A stretch of 64,000 nt of DNA from Leptospira ilyithenensis (GCF_004771005.1 NZ_RQHV01000043.1:248001-312000), one strand, 5' to 3'. Counted from the stretch's first letter, positions 19,624 to 30,865 are shown. The notes: generated from the letters alone by a model not told the origin. Program-made: numbers and translations.

Positions 19624-20712
19624 ATGAAGGCTTTTTTAGTTTTAGAAAATGGAATCGTGATGGAGGGGGTATCTTTCGGAGCCGAAACGTCCTCTCTTGG
19701 TGAGGTGGTTTTCAATACCTCCATGGCTGGTTACCAGGAAATTCTAACTGATCCGTCTTACGAAGGTCAGATGATCAATCTTACTTACCCCATGATTGGT
19801 AATTACGGCATCAATCCGGACGACATGGAATCGGATCGGATTCATGCTTCGGGGCTCATAGTAAAAGAATACGTTTCGAGACCTTCCAATTTTCAATCCA
19901 AAGAAACACTAAGTGATTTTCTAATCAGATTCGGAATTCCCGGAATTCAGGGGATCGACACAAGAAGACTAACAAGAATTATACGAAATTCGGGTGCCAT
20001 GTCCGGGGGCATTTTTGTAGCCGATGCCTATTCGGAAAGTTTTTTGGAAAAAGTGAAAGCAGCGCCGAGTATGGTGGGTGCCGACTTGGCCAAAGCAGTA
20101 TCGACAAAAGAACAATACAAATTCGGCGATCATGCAAAGAACAAGTACGAGCTTGCAGTATACGATTTCGGCGTAAAAAGAAATATTTTAAAACTATTGG
20201 ATAGTGCCGGTTTTAACGTGCACGTTTTTCCCGCCGAGACGAAAGTGGAATCATTATTGTCTGAAAATTTTGACGCTTATTTTCTTTCAAACGGTCCGGG
20301 AGATCCGGAACCACTATCATATGCGATTGATGCTGCCAAAACGATTATGAAAGAAAAGAAACCTCTTTTCGGAATCTGTTTGGGTCACCAAATCATAGGT
20401 CTTGCACTTGGGAAAAAGACCACCAAACTTAAGTTTGGTCACAGAGGTGGAAACCATCCTGTCCGAAACGAAGAAACCAAAAAAATCGAAATTACTTCTC
20501 AAAATCATGGTTTTCATGTATTAGAAGATTCCGATAAAGACACTCCCACGACCAGGATCAATCTATTCGACAATACGGTTGCCGGTTTGAAAAAAACAGG
20601 TCAGCCCGTAATGGCGGTTCAATACCATCCGGAAGCAAGTCCCGGGCCACATGACTCAGCGTATCATTTTCAAGAATTTTATGAAATGGTAGACAAAACT
20701 ATAAAAGGATGA
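19624..20712 (+). CDS. carA: Carbamoyl-phosphate synthase small subunit
   Basis: Glutaminase subunit that feeds ammonia to CarB for arginine and pyrimidine synthesis. The N-terminal domain shows [20 protein letters not shown] and [10 protein letters not shown]; the class I amidotransferase domain has LSNGPGDPE, the nucleophile elbow [15 protein letters not shown] (Cys), and the His/Glu pair in [15 protein letters not shown]. At 362 aa it is full length. carB is not in the window. A 61-aa gene follows after 13 bases. Confidence 0.96.
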   Translation: MKAFLVLENGIVMEGVSFGAETSSLGEVVFNTSMAGYQEILTDPSYEGQMINLTYPMIGNYGINPDDMESDRIHASGLIVKEYVSRPSNFQSKETLSDFLIRFGIPGIQGIDTRRLTRIIRNSGAMSGGIFVADAYSESFLEKVKAAPSMVGADLAKAVSTKEQYKFGDHAKNKYELAVYDFGVKRNILKLLDSAGFNVHVFPAETKVESLLSENFDAYFLSNGPGDPEPLSYAIDAAKTIMKEKKPLFGICLGHQIIGLALGKKTTKLKFGHRGGNHPVRNEETKKIEITSQNHGFHVLEDSDKDTPTTRINLFDNTVAGLKKTGQPVMAVQYHPEASPGPHDSAYHFQEFYEMVDKTIKG

Positions 20713-20725
20713 CAGGAGAAAGCTT

Positions 20726-20911
20726 ATGAAAAGCCAAGATGAAAAAAATTTTTGGGGTATACCTTACGGGACTGAAATTAGCACGGAAGCTCTAGTCAAA
20801 GATCTCTGGGACCCGACAACTGACGAGATCCTAACTCCTAAAACTTTTCTAGGACTAGGATGGGGAATCAATCTCCATGCGGTGGGGAAAAAGATCGGAC
20901 TAGTTCGTTAA
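20726..20911 (+). CDS. Small DUF5808-like protein
   Basis: A 61-aa soluble protein: MKSQDEKNFWGIPYG then LWDPTTDEILTPKTFLGLGWGINLHAVGKKIGLVR. The pattern D-P-x-x-x-x-[IL]-x-[TV]-P-K-x-x-G-x-G-W-x-[IL]-N resembles the DUF5808 motif found alone or beside membrane proteins in bacteria. An AGGAG site precedes the ATG (ACAGGAGAAAGCTTATG). It follows carA closely and converges with a 4-base overlap on the DUF1574 gene. Function unknown. Confidence 0.6.
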   Translation: MKSQDEKNFWGIPYGTEISTEALVKDLWDPTTDEILTPKTFLGLGWGINLHAVGKKIGLVR

Positions 20912-21972
20912 TTTTTTCCCCAGCTAATTAGTATTTGGTGCAACACATCTCTTCCCTTTTCATTGAGGTGTGTCCAATCCTTAAACAAATTCATTTCTTT
21001 GAATTTTTCTCTGTTCAACCGGATCCTTTGACATCCTTCCAAATCCTCCAGTTCCCGCTCAAACAAATCTTTTACACCATGTTCTTCCATATCTTTCTCT
21101 AAAGAAAAAGAGAAAGGAATATCCAAACATACGATGGAAATATTTGACTGTTTCACTTCATTTATCAACTTGCGAAATATACGAATCGAAGCTTCCCTTT
21201 TTTTGGTAAAACCGATCGCACTCCCTCTGGGAAAAATAGAATTTTTATTTATCTCTTGTTTGGTGCCAAAATCCTTCCATACCCAGGATCTACCTAAACT
21301 ATCCCAATGTTTTTCCAAATATAAAGAATCATTTTTTCTAGTTTTTAAAATTTCCAAACTTGGATTTTTAGAAAGAGAAGAGTTTGTTTCGGGATCAAAT
21401 TCATAAAACTGGGAATTGGAGGGTAGGATCGAAAAGACAGAAGAAAAATTTCCATTCAAGCCAAAGAATGGGAAAACTTCGATACCCCATTTCCAGACCA
21501 AGTCGTAAAAAGAAGAAAAATAAGCCCTTCTTAAATCTTCGTCAACTAACTGGTGTATCCGAAATTCTCCGAAACTATAATATAATTGTTTATGAGCATC
21601 CGTTACCGAATTCCGAGTAATAGAGATGGGAGAAATATTCAGATAAATCTTTCGAATCGAAGGATACTGTTTTTTTATTCGGTAGTATTTGTCCAAAATA
21701 CCTTCGGGTTGTTCACTAGGTCTGGGTTCATAAACAACCCTATCAACATTTACATTTTCGATTTCTGCAATGGTTTCAGGTGTGATCCCGCTGATGATTT
21801 GGCTATCACCTAACACTAATATTTTCGGATTTTCATGCCAGGAATTAACTCTTCGATCCAAATACCAATAATAGGAACTGATTTCACAATAAGGAACCAA
21901 GAAAAAATAGGTGATATGCATCAAAGCGGATGTAAAAATAAGGATGAGCAGGGATTTGGCGATTTTTTTCAT
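20908..21972 (-). CDS. DUF1574 SGNH-like protein, probable partner of the MBOAT acyltransferase
   Basis: A 354-aa protein with an N-terminal membrane anchor (SLLILIFTSALMHITYFFLV) and an SGNH-like fold: block I ILVLGDSQIISGI with the nucleophile Ser, and a C-terminal DWTHLNEKGRDVL with the Asp/His pair. This is the layout of DUF1574, a family known mainly from Leptospira, and of AlgJ/AlgX-type partners. ATG 21972 directly follows the MBOAT stop (one base between), so the two genes are coupled. Inference: the pair O-acylates a surface glycan or lipid. Confidence 0.75.
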   Translation of the reverse strand: MKKIAKSLLILIFTSALMHITYFFLVPYCEISSYYWYLDRRVNSWHENPKILVLGDSQIISGITPETIAEIENVNVDRVVYEPRPSEQPEGILDKYYRIKKQYPSIRKIYLNISPISITRNSVTDAHKQLYYSFGEFRIHQLVDEDLRRAYFSSFYDLVWKWGIEVFPFFGLNGNFSSVFSILPSNSQFYEFDPETNSSLSKNPSLEILKTRKNDSLYLEKHWDSLGRSWVWKDFGTKQEINKNSIFPRGSAIGFTKKREASIRIFRKLINEVKQSNISIVCLDIPFSFSLEKDMEEHGVKDLFERELEDLEGCQRIRLNREKFKEMNLFKDWTHLNEKGRDVLHQILISWGKN

Positions 21973-21973
21973 A

Positions 21974-23383
21974 TTAGAACTGAAAATAAAAAAACTCTTG
22001 TTTGGCGAATGGAGAGATAAGTGAAAAGGCAATAAAACCGAAAACAAATAAAACTGGAAACAGATAAGGTCTTTCCTTCAATTTCCAATCTGTTTCAACG
22101 GTTTTTTCTTTTTCCTGCCAAAAATCAAAAAGGACGATTGGCAGGAAAAAAATAAAAATATAACTCCAGCTAAATGCTTCTTGGGAAAACGATAGTATAT
22201 TTTTCATACAGACAAGTAAATCCTGAAAATCATCCACCCTGAATAATAAAAGCCCGAAAGCAAAACTAAAAAAAGTCAACGTTCGGCCTAAATATTTTAA
22301 AAATCCATTCTGAAATTCAGAGATATTTTTCGGAATCCATCGTTTGAATGTATTGTACAGAACAATGCAAAATCCCAAATAAATTCCCCAAATCAAATAA
22401 CCGTAAGTTGCCCCGTGCCACAAACCTCCTAGAATCCATACAATCAGTATATTTATATTTTGTCTTAAAAAACCAAATCGATTTCCACCTAACGGGATAT
22501 AAACGTAATCTCTGAGCCAACTGGAAAGTGAAATATGCCATCTTTGCCAAAACTGAGAAGGGTTCGTTGCAAAAAACGGTCGATGAAAATTATTCATCAA
22601 CCGAAACCCCATCATATAGGCGAGTCCCCGGGCACAGTTGGAATAACCAGAAAAATCCGCATAAACCTGAAAAGCAAATGCAGGAGCAACGATCCACAAC
22701 AAACCTTCCGGTAATTGATTGGTATTTGCCAGAGACCCGTCTACAAATTTTGCCAACGGATCGGCAATCAAAGCTTTCTGAAAAATTCCCCAACAAACAA
22801 GACTTATGCCATGAAAAAACGAATTTTTTTCTATTTTCCTATCTTTTGCCAACTGAGGAAGAAGAGAATTAGGTCTTTCGATGGGACCTGCAAGCAAGAG
22901 CGGAAAAAAAATATCATACACACTGAATTCAACAATACTTCGGGAAGCTTTAATTCTTCCACTTTCCACTTCTACCAAATAACTAATATTATGAAATGTA
23001 TAGAATGAAATTCCAACCGGCAAAAGAATCTCAGGTCTCCAGATACTAAATCCCTCATTGAATAAATGAATGCCGTCTCCGACTAGTCCCAAAAGAAAAA
23101 GTGCATACTTAAACCAGCCAAGTAAAATTAAGTTAAGGGCAACTCCCAGATACAAGGTTCTCTTTTTTCTTTTTAGGTCGCTTTGTTTTTCAATATGAAT
23201 TCCAAGTAGGTAGTTCACCGAGATGGAGAATAAAAGGAGAATTGTCATCTTCCAATTCCAATAGGAATAGAAGTAGATCCCATATAACAAAAGTAATATG
23301 TTTTGTTTTTTTCTATCCAGGAACGAATAGATTATAAAAAAAATAATGAAACTTACTAAAAACGGAATCGAATTAAATAACAT
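21974..23383 (-). CDS. MBOAT family O-acyltransferase (AlgI/DltB-like)
   Basis: A 469-aa protein with about eleven membrane helices. MBOAT signature regions are present: FYTFHNISYLVEVESG, LLAGPIERPNSLLPQL, YADFSGYSNCARGLAYMMGF, FWQRWHISLSSWLRDYVYIPLGGNR and the active-site His in WILGGLWHGATYGYLIWG. It resembles AlgI/PatA, which carry acetyl groups across the inner membrane to periplasmic transferases. The next gene encodes the likely periplasmic partner. Confidence 0.9.
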   Translation of the reverse strand: MLFNSIPFLVSFIIFFIIYSFLDRKKQNILLLLYGIYFYSYWNWKMTILLLFSISVNYLLGIHIEKQSDLKRKKRTLYLGVALNLILLGWFKYALFLLGLVGDGIHLFNEGFSIWRPEILLPVGISFYTFHNISYLVEVESGRIKASRSIVEFSVYDIFFPLLLAGPIERPNSLLPQLAKDRKIEKNSFFHGISLVCWGIFQKALIADPLAKFVDGSLANTNQLPEGLLWIVAPAFAFQVYADFSGYSNCARGLAYMMGFRLMNNFHRPFFATNPSQFWQRWHISLSSWLRDYVYIPLGGNRFGFLRQNINILIVWILGGLWHGATYGYLIWGIYLGFCIVLYNTFKRWIPKNISEFQNGFLKYLGRTLTFFSFAFGLLLFRVDDFQDLLVCMKNILSFSQEAFSWSYIFIFFLPIVLFDFWQEKEKTVETDWKLKERPYLFPVLFVFGFIAFSLISPFAKQEFFYFQF

Positions 23384-23399
23384 AAAAGAGCCAGCCCCT

Positions 23400-25613
23400 C
23401 TATGCTTCTTCGATCATTTCCAGGAATTGATTTTTATCTTTCGTATCCGTCGGATAAGCTAAAGTCAGAATCCGATAGGAAGGTTTGAAGTTCGCATCGA
23501 AAAAATCATCCTTTTTGGCAAAAGAAGATTTTATCTTTCGAATCACGATTTCCGATTCTTCTTTGTCCTTCCCATGCAGAACAATGGCAAACTTGCCTTG
23601 CCCTACTCGAGTAAAAAAATCGTTTTCGCCGATATGATCAATGATGGTTTTACGCAAAGTATCCGCATAACGCGCAAATTTTCCCGCACCAAATAGGTTG
23701 ATCATTCTTGGAACATTCTGGATTTTGAATAAAGATACGGTAAACGAAAGATTTAAGTCCTTTGCTTTTTCAATTTCAGAAAGAATTTTCGATTCCAAAG
23801 GATTGAAAGGGTTTCTAAATAACGCTTCTTTTTCGGAAAGGATCAGAAGGTTGGCAAATACGGGTGCAGATGTTTCCAACATGGCAACTGCCACGTCGCG
23901 GGTGATATCCGTCCATGGTTTTCCTGTCGAATGAACAACGACCATACCAACTAACCAATTCAAGTTGATGATTGGTAAAATGGTAAACTCGGACATTACT
24001 CCCAATTCGTCGTTGGTGAATATGGATTTTAGCTCCACATCGTCACGGAAATTTTCCAATTTGTAAACACCGGGAACATTGGAAACCATTCCTACTATAT
24101 CCGAATCTTTACTAAGCTTGAAGTCCTTTGCTCTTTCCGGTAAAATAAAATTGGACCCGAAAATAACATAATCGGAACGGGTTTCAGAATCTAGGACCAA
24201 AAAGGAAAATTGTTTCACTCCCAGTTTTTTCTTGATGCTTTCAATCAAAAGATCATATGCATCGTCCATTTTACGAACGGACGCAAACTCTCTTGCAAAC
24301 TGGAGGACAGATTCGTTTGTCTCGATGATTTGTTTGGCATTGTCCAATTCCTCGGTTAATTTTTCAAACTGAGCAACCCTGGTAAATACAGATCCGGCTA
24401 TATCACCGACTATTTTGACAAATTCCAAATCATCAGTGATGTATTCTTCACCATTAATGAGTTTTCCAAGAGATAAAAATCCGTAACACTCCTCTTTATT
24501 GCGAAGAGGAACCAAGATTTCAGCGTCTAACTCATTTAAGATGGTAAGTTCTCTTTCGGGCAATCTGGATCTTTTTAAATCCCCTGCATATATTACGGTC
24601 TCACTATCCAAAATTCTTTGATAGATATCATCCGAAGAAAATAAAGACCAATTTTCTTTTATATCCAAACCTTGCGCTTCCACAGCATCCCATCTGCTTA
24701 CTTCGGGGTTTGTTGATGTAAAAATTACTACGGAAGAACATCCGACTTGGCCAATAATACTATAGACCAGGTTTTCGAAATATTCGGAGAACTCATTTGA
24801 AGATGCGATTTCTTTTGTAATTTCAAAAACGGCTTGGTAGTTTTCTATTCGTTTTTTGGATGCAAGATGATGCGCCATGGGTGCTGTTCCGAAATCGGAT
24901 TCATCATCAAATAAAAACTGTTTGTCACTTGATGCCGCATCTTCCTCAGGGGGTTGGATAAGATGTTTGGATGATTCCGTTTGAGCTTCATTTTCCCACT
25001 CGTCGAATAAATTGACTTCCGGTAACTCGGCAAGTTCCGGTTTTGAATTGTCCTCCGGTTCAGGAGGTAATTCGAAATCTGGTTCCTCTTCCTCTGAGGA
25101 AGGCTCAGGTGTCTTTATCGGTTCGGATTCTTCCGGAAGATCAAAGGATAGGTCTTCTTCCGAAATCTCTTCCGGCAGATCCATAGAAAGATCTTCTTCG
25201 TCAGACTCTACATCTAACTCCGGTTCGTATTCCAAAAGGGAATCATCTTCGGCCTCATCCGGTGTTGAAACATTTTCTTCTTCACCGAACAAATCGCCTA
25301 TATCGGAAGTATCTTCTTTGTGTTCTTCGTTATCATTCCAAAAGTCATTGTCATCCCCATCGGATAACTGGTCAAAGTCGGGAAGATCGCTTAAATCAAT
25401 TTCTTCTTCCCCGTCGGGAACAGGAAGATCGTCACTGATCTCACTTGCAGGCAGAGAAAGATCATCATCAATCCATTCGGTAGTTTCCTTTGATTTTAAA
25501 AAATCTTCCGCTTTTTTAAGTAAGGAAGGTGGTTTTGCAGAAGCTTTGTGACTGGCAGGACCTGGTTTGATCTCGGCAGATTGAACCTTCTCTGCTTTAT
25601 CTAGAAGTCCCAC
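23400..25613 (-). CDS. Acidic N-terminus, two GAF domains and a degenerate GGDEF-like C-terminus
   Basis: A 737-aa protein. Residues about 45-245 are low-complexity and strongly acidic (Asp/Glu/Ser/Pro). GAF 1 is at about 255-420 (FEITKEIASSNEFSEYFENLVYSIIG ... EILVPLRNKEECYGFLSLGK) and GAF 2 at about 435-600. The last 130 residues have a GGDEF-like fold (SFTVSLFKIQNVPRMINLFG ... DFFTRVGQGKFAIVLHG) in which the GGDEF loop is replaced by GQGKF, so cyclase activity is not expected. GTG at 25613 begins one base after the stop of the acidic-repeat gene, so the two are translationally coupled. Confidence 0.75.
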   Translation of the reverse strand: MGLLDKAEKVQSAEIKPGPASHKASAKPPSLLKKAEDFLKSKETTEWIDDDLSLPASEISDDLPVPDGEEEIDLSDLPDFDQLSDGDDNDFWNDNEEHKEDTSDIGDLFGEEENVSTPDEAEDDSLLEYEPELDVESDEEDLSMDLPEEISEEDLSFDLPEESEPIKTPEPSSEEEEPDFELPPEPEDNSKPELAELPEVNLFDEWENEAQTESSKHLIQPPEEDAASSDKQFLFDDESDFGTAPMAHHLASKKRIENYQAVFEITKEIASSNEFSEYFENLVYSIIGQVGCSSVVIFTSTNPEVSRWDAVEAQGLDIKENWSLFSSDDIYQRILDSETVIYAGDLKRSRLPERELTILNELDAEILVPLRNKEECYGFLSLGKLINGEEYITDDLEFVKIVGDIAGSVFTRVAQFEKLTEELDNAKQIIETNESVLQFAREFASVRKMDDAYDLLIESIKKKLGVKQFSFLVLDSETRSDYVIFGSNFILPERAKDFKLSKDSDIVGMVSNVPGVYKLENFRDDVELKSIFTNDELGVMSEFTILPIINLNWLVGMVVVHSTGKPWTDITRDVAVAMLETSAPVFANLLILSEKEALFRNPFNPLESKILSEIEKAKDLNLSFTVSLFKIQNVPRMINLFGAGKFARYADTLRKTIIDHIGENDFFTRVGQGKFAIVLHGKDKEESEIVIRKIKSSFAKKDDFFDANFKPSYRILTLAYPTDTKDKNQFLEMIEEA

Positions 25614-25614
25614 C

Positions 25615-27804
25615 TCATAACTCCAATTCTTTCATTAGCTTTTTATAAAGATCAAAATAATCAGACTTAGAGAACTCTTGAATAACTTCATCGGGGAGAT
25701 TGCCCAAGAGGTTGTCTAAATAACCTAAAACTTTTTTACGTTCGACTATGGAGAGTTCGGAGCCGGCTACTTCGACAGTTTCTTTTGTCTGTTGTGAAAC
25801 AGACTCGAGAGGAGTGGCTTCCGCTCTTAGTTCTTCTAGAGGAGAAAGTTTCCCCTCCAAAGCGTATTCATCCAGATCAATTTCTATTCCTTTGCTTAAG
25901 TCTTCTGCCAAAGTAGGAGGCAAGCCCCCATTAACAGGTGCTATATCTTCATCGGATTCTTCAAAAGAAACTAAGTTCTCCTCTTCATTCAAATCCAAAG
26001 GATCGAGTGTGAGCTCGATTTCATGATCGTCTTCGGAGTCGTCATCGTTTGTCAAATCCAAGCTGGGAACATGTTCTTCATCAGGGAGTTCTGCTATATC
26101 ATCTAAGTTGTCCCCTGGAACTTCTCCCAACAAATCATCGATACTTTCGTTGGATAATGTTTCTACTGCATCTTCTTCACCGGCAGTAATATTTTCCAGT
26201 TCTTCCATAGAGAGTGCAATGGATTCGTCTTCAAGATCCTCTTCCAAGAAAACTTCTTCGGTAGTCGGCTCTTCTTCATAAGGAAGCGGAGCTCGATCCA
26301 GACTGTCCACCAACTCTTCGTCAGGTGCCTCTTCCGCGTCACCGGCAATGGATTCCAATTCTTCCATAGAGAGTGCAATCGGTCCATCATCATCTTCCAA
26401 ATCTTCGGAAAGGATATCGTTTTGAGCTTCTTCATATTCGCCTTCCAAGCCGGAACTCGATTCGGAAGTCTCTTCTTCAGAATCCAAATCAAAGCTCATC
26501 TCAGGAAGTTCGTCAGATCCTAAATCAATATCAAAGTCAGAATCTTTCGAACTTTCTTCCTCTTCTTCTGATTCTTCATTTCCGAGTATGTTACCAAGTT
26601 CATCTGGACTTAAAGTAATGGTTTCGTCTTCCGGCTCATCATCTAAAATATCAAGTGCAGTTTCTTCTTCAGCTTCTTCGCTGATATTATCCAATTCTTC
26701 CAAAGAAAGTGTAATCGGACCGTCATCATCCTCGTCTTCCGCAAAATTAGTGCTAGGTTCTTCTTCCGACAAAGAGGATTCTTCTTCCAATTTTTCAGTT
26801 TCTTCATCAAACGAAAATTCCTCTTCTCCGAATTCGGGGAGGGATTCAGTCTCTGCAAAATCTTCATCCGAACCTAGAGTTTCTTCAAGACTGGCTTCTC
26901 CGTTGGAACCGAGTATATTGCCCAATTCATCATCTGACAATGTTAGATTTTCATCTTCTTTGGCGGAACCGAAGAGTTCTTCTTCTTCGGGATCACGAAT
27001 CGGTTTAAATCCGCCGGATTCTTCTTCCTCTTCCAGATCAAGCTCCGGGAGACCTTCTTCGTCAAATGTAAGTTTAGTGTCGATTTCGGAATCGTCCAAA
27101 TCCAAGTCTATATCGGAGAGAGTATCATCTGCTTCTTGTTCGTCGGGAATGGAAGAAATACCTAAATCATCTTCGGCTTCGATTTCGTATTCTTCCTCGG
27201 AAATGCCTGCAATATTTTCCAATTCTTCCATGGAAAGTGCGATCGGACCGTCGTCCTCTTCATTTACATTGAAATCCGAACCAAATTCTTCCGTCGCAGT
27301 TTCGTTTCTCTGAGAAAGAATTCCGTCTTCTCCGTTCAGAATCGCATCAATTTCCTTATCTAAATCTATAATATCATCATCGAACTCTAATTCCAATTCG
27401 TCATCAAGAGAGTCACGTGGAGTTTTATGAGAGGGGGAAGATTCTTCTATATCGTAATTTTCAAAATCGGAATGTATATCTTCGTCGTGAAGAATAGGAT
27501 CTTCTTCACCTAGTAAATTCAAATCGGAATCCAAATCAATATCCAGAAAATCATCGTCTGAATCATCGGAAGAGGATACGATCAAATCCCCCAAGCCGTC
27601 TTCGTCTTCTTCAAGAGGAGTCGCAGCAAGTTGTGCATCATTATGTTCGATATCTTCTAAACTGGGAGGCTCCATTCCTGGAGTAGAATCCAAATCATCA
27701 TCGCCTAAATCAAAATCATCAAGATCAAGCGAGAAAGTATCCTCATCTAAAATTGGGTCGAGATTTTCTAGATCTTCGTTTTTATTTTTTTCCTGATCCG
27801 CCAT
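25615..27804 (-). CDS. Very acidic repeat protein, function unknown
   Basis: A 729-aa protein in which Asp and Glu dominate and Lys, Arg and aromatics are scarce. A motif of the form [ED]xx[IL][TA]LSxx[EP]ELxxI (for example GPIALSMEELENIAG) recurs six times; its codons lie near 27235, 26940, 26708, 26607, 26375 and 26213. Only the last 60 residues look folded and charged normally (RKKVLGYLDNLLGNLPDEVIQEFSKSDYFDLYKKLMKELEL). There is no signal peptide. It is coupled to the GAF protein, whose N-terminus is similarly acidic. A scaffold with repeated short binding peptides fits, but is inference. Confidence 0.7.
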   Translation of the reverse strand: MADQEKNKNEDLENLDPILDEDTFSLDLDDFDLGDDDLDSTPGMEPPSLEDIEHNDAQLAATPLEEDEDGLGDLIVSSSDDSDDDFLDIDLDSDLNLLGEEDPILHDEDIHSDFENYDIEESSPSHKTPRDSLDDELELEFDDDIIDLDKEIDAILNGEDGILSQRNETATEEFGSDFNVNEEDDGPIALSMEELENIAGISEEEYEIEAEDDLGISSIPDEQEADDTLSDIDLDLDDSEIDTKLTFDEEGLPELDLEEEEESGGFKPIRDPEEEELFGSAKEDENLTLSDDELGNILGSNGEASLEETLGSDEDFAETESLPEFGEEEFSFDEETEKLEEESSLSEEEPSTNFAEDEDDDGPITLSLEELDNISEEAEEETALDILDDEPEDETITLSPDELGNILGNEESEEEEESSKDSDFDIDLGSDELPEMSFDLDSEEETSESSSGLEGEYEEAQNDILSEDLEDDDGPIALSMEELESIAGDAEEAPDEELVDSLDRAPLPYEEEPTTEEVFLEEDLEDESIALSMEELENITAGEEDAVETLSNESIDDLLGEVPGDNLDDIAELPDEEHVPSLDLTNDDDSEDDHEIELTLDPLDLNEEENLVSFEESDEDIAPVNGGLPPTLAEDLSKGIEIDLDEYALEGKLSPLEELRAEATPLESVSQQTKETVEVAGSELSIVERKKVLGYLDNLLGNLPDEVIQEFSKSDYFDLYKKLMKELEL

Positions 27805-27813
27805 TCGCTTCGA

Positions 27814-28110
27814 TTACCGTTTTCCCAAATCTATAGCCTGGCCATCGACTAACAATTGTTCCAAGCTATTTTCCTCCAAAGATACATACACATGGGGCAA
27901 TAATCCCCCTGCTCTTTCAATCAAATCCTTCCCGGTAGCTCCTGACTCCATAGTATAAATTCCCGGGTTTTTCACTGGTCCCGTTATTTTAACATGAATT
28001 TCTTCCGGAGAATAGATTCTTTTTTGCAGAGATGGATGTTCCTTCAAGTAAAATGCAAAAGCAAAAACACTTACAAAGAGCGCAGTACTTAGTACAGATT
28101 TTCGAATCAA
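27814..28110 (-). CDS. Small exported SLBB/ComEA-like protein
   Basis: A 98-aa protein with an N-terminal hydrophobic segment (SVLSTALFVSVFAFAFYL) and one SLBB-type domain: HVKITGPVKNPGIYTMESGATGKDLIERAGGLLPHV, ending in LLVDGQAIDLGKR, as in the soluble ligand-binding beta-grasp of ComEA N-termini. There is no DNA-binding HhH domain, so it is not a full ComEA. The start is a TTG (28110). It lies 48 bases after atpC with an intervening hairpin and 9 bases before the acidic-repeat gene. Function unknown. Confidence 0.65.
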   Translation of the reverse strand: MIRKSVLSTALFVSVFAFAFYLKEHPSLQKRIYSPEEIHVKITGPVKNPGIYTMESGATGKDLIERAGGLLPHVYVSLEENSLEQLLVDGQAIDLGKR

Positions 28111-28119
28111 AGGAATAGT

Positions 28120-28151
28120 CCCCTCTTGTTTATTTTCGGCAACTAGAGGGG
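28120..28151. other. Inverted repeat between atpC and the SLBB gene
   Basis: CCCCTCT and AGAGGGG form a perfect 7-bp stem around an 18-base loop. On the minus (transcribed) strand a T-run precedes the stem instead of following it, so it is a poor intrinsic terminator. It may protect the atp mRNA 3' end or weaken read-through. Confidence 0.45.
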
Positions 28152-28158
28152 AAAAAAA

Positions 28159-28539
28159 TTAACGTTGGTGAAGTAAAATGCGAACTTTTGCTTTCTTTAA
28201 CCGAATTTCTTTTTCCGGTGAATGAGGTAGCGCTTCGATCTCTTTCAGTATTTCTTCCGCGTGATCGTGAGTGATATCGTCCTCAGAATCACCATCTTCC
28301 GTCAAAACCCGAATCTCGTTGTTTTTCACTTCGCAAAATCCACCATCAATGGCAATTCGGAACTCTTTTCCTTCAATTTTCAGGCGCATAAGTCCATGAT
28401 CCAATTGAGAAACCAAAGGAGCGTGTCCTGGCAAAACCCCAAAATACCCTACCGCACCGGGAAGGATGGCAGATTCCACCTTCCCTTGGTAGAGAATTTT
28501 ATCAGGAGAAATGATTGTAAGAGATAGGTTTTTTTCCAT
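28159..28539 (-). CDS. atpC: ATP synthase epsilon subunit
   Basis: Rotor-stalk subunit of F1 that couples gamma to the c-ring and can inhibit ATP hydrolysis. The 126-aa protein begins LSLTIISPDKILYQGKVESAILPGAVGYFGVLPGHAPLVSQL, the canonical beta-sandwich, and ends in a helical hairpin (EEILKEIEALPHSPEKEIRLKKAKVRI). It is the last structural gene of the operon. Confidence 0.95.
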   Translation of the reverse strand: MEKNLSLTIISPDKILYQGKVESAILPGAVGYFGVLPGHAPLVSQLDHGLMRLKIEGKEFRIAIDGGFCEVKNNEIRVLTEDGDSEDDITHDHAEEILKEIEALPHSPEKEIRLKKAKVRILLHQR

Positions 28540-28556
28540 GGATTGGCCTTAAACCC

Positions 28557-29966
<1,410 letters not shown>

Positions 29967-29984
29967 TTACTCCGAATGATCTGA

Positions 29985-30854
29985 TTAAGAGATCGCTTCC
30001 GCGCCTCCGACGATTTCTGATATTTCTTGTGTGATCTTTGCCTGTCTGACACGGTTGTAACCCCGAGTGAGAAGTTTGATCATGTCACCCGCCGCATCTG
30101 TTGCAGACTTCATTGCAATTCTTCGTGCAATATGCTCCGATGCTGCCGTTTCTAGAATGATCTTTACAAAAGTAGTTCGAATCACAAGTGGTAAGAGATT
30201 TTCTAGAATGGTTTTGGGATCCGGTTCATAAATGATCTCAGGACCGGAAGATGACTTTGTTTGGTTTTCTTGGACCTGCAAAGGAAGCACAGTGATACTC
30301 TCCGGCTTTTGGGAAGCTGCGGAATAATAATGTGTAGAAATAATTTCTACCGTATCAATGTCTTCTTTTGCAAAAGCACTCATAAAATAATTTGCGAGTG
30401 CATTTGCTTCCGTTGAACCGGCTTTGTCATCAATGTTCGTATAACTGGACTTAAGCGTGATCTTGGCAAACTTAAAATAAGAAATCGCTTTTTTGCCGGC
30501 AGCATGAATTTCCACTTCCACACCTTGGGATTTCCATTCTTCAATGCGACCACGAACCAATTTCAAAACATTGGAATTGAATCCGCCGCATAACCCGCGA
30601 TTGGCCGTAATTGCAAGAATGGCAACTTTACGAATTTTGTCCGGTCTACGAAGGTAAGGGCTTTGGATAACGCCCGCCAATCCCGAAAGCGATTCGACAA
30701 GTTCCATCGTAAGTGCAGCATATGGTTTCGCCGCATTTACTTTGTTTGTTGCTTTTTTCGCCTTCGCAGTGGAGACCATCTCCATAGTACGAGTGATCTT
30801 TCGGGTGTTTGTGACCGAAGTGATCCTTTTTTTTATCTCACGCGGTGTCGCCAA
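29985..30854 (-). CDS. atpG: ATP synthase gamma subunit
   Basis: Central rotating shaft of F1. The 289-aa protein starts [34 protein letters not shown] (N-terminal coiled-coil helix), has [15 protein letters not shown] and ends [38 protein letters not shown] (C-terminal coiled-coil helix). Lies between atpA and atpD as usual. Confidence 0.97.
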   Translation of the reverse strand: MATPREIKKRITSVTNTRKITRTMEMVSTAKAKKATNKVNAAKPYAALTMELVESLSGLAGVIQSPYLRRPDKIRKVAILAITANRGLCGGFNSNVLKLVRGRIEEWKSQGVEVEIHAAGKKAISYFKFAKITLKSSYTNIDDKAGSTEANALANYFMSAFAKEDIDTVEIISTHYYSAASQKPESITVLPLQVQENQTKSSSGPEIIYEPDPKTILENLLPLVIRTTFVKIILETAASEHIARRIAMKSATDAAGDMIKLLTRGYNRVRQAKITQEISEIVGGAEAIS

Positions 30855-30865
30855 GATCTTTCCCC

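Noticed and set aside
25012..27313. Long Ser-rich open frames on the plus strand (25012-25551, 26588-27313)
   Set aside because: They are the antisense of the Asp/Glu-rich coding stretches: GAA/GAT/TCA-type codons read as Ser-rich frames on the other strand. No ribosome site or recognisable protein.
28120..28151. Intrinsic terminator after atpC
   Set aside because: The stem is perfect, but the T-run lies before it on the transcribed strand, not after.
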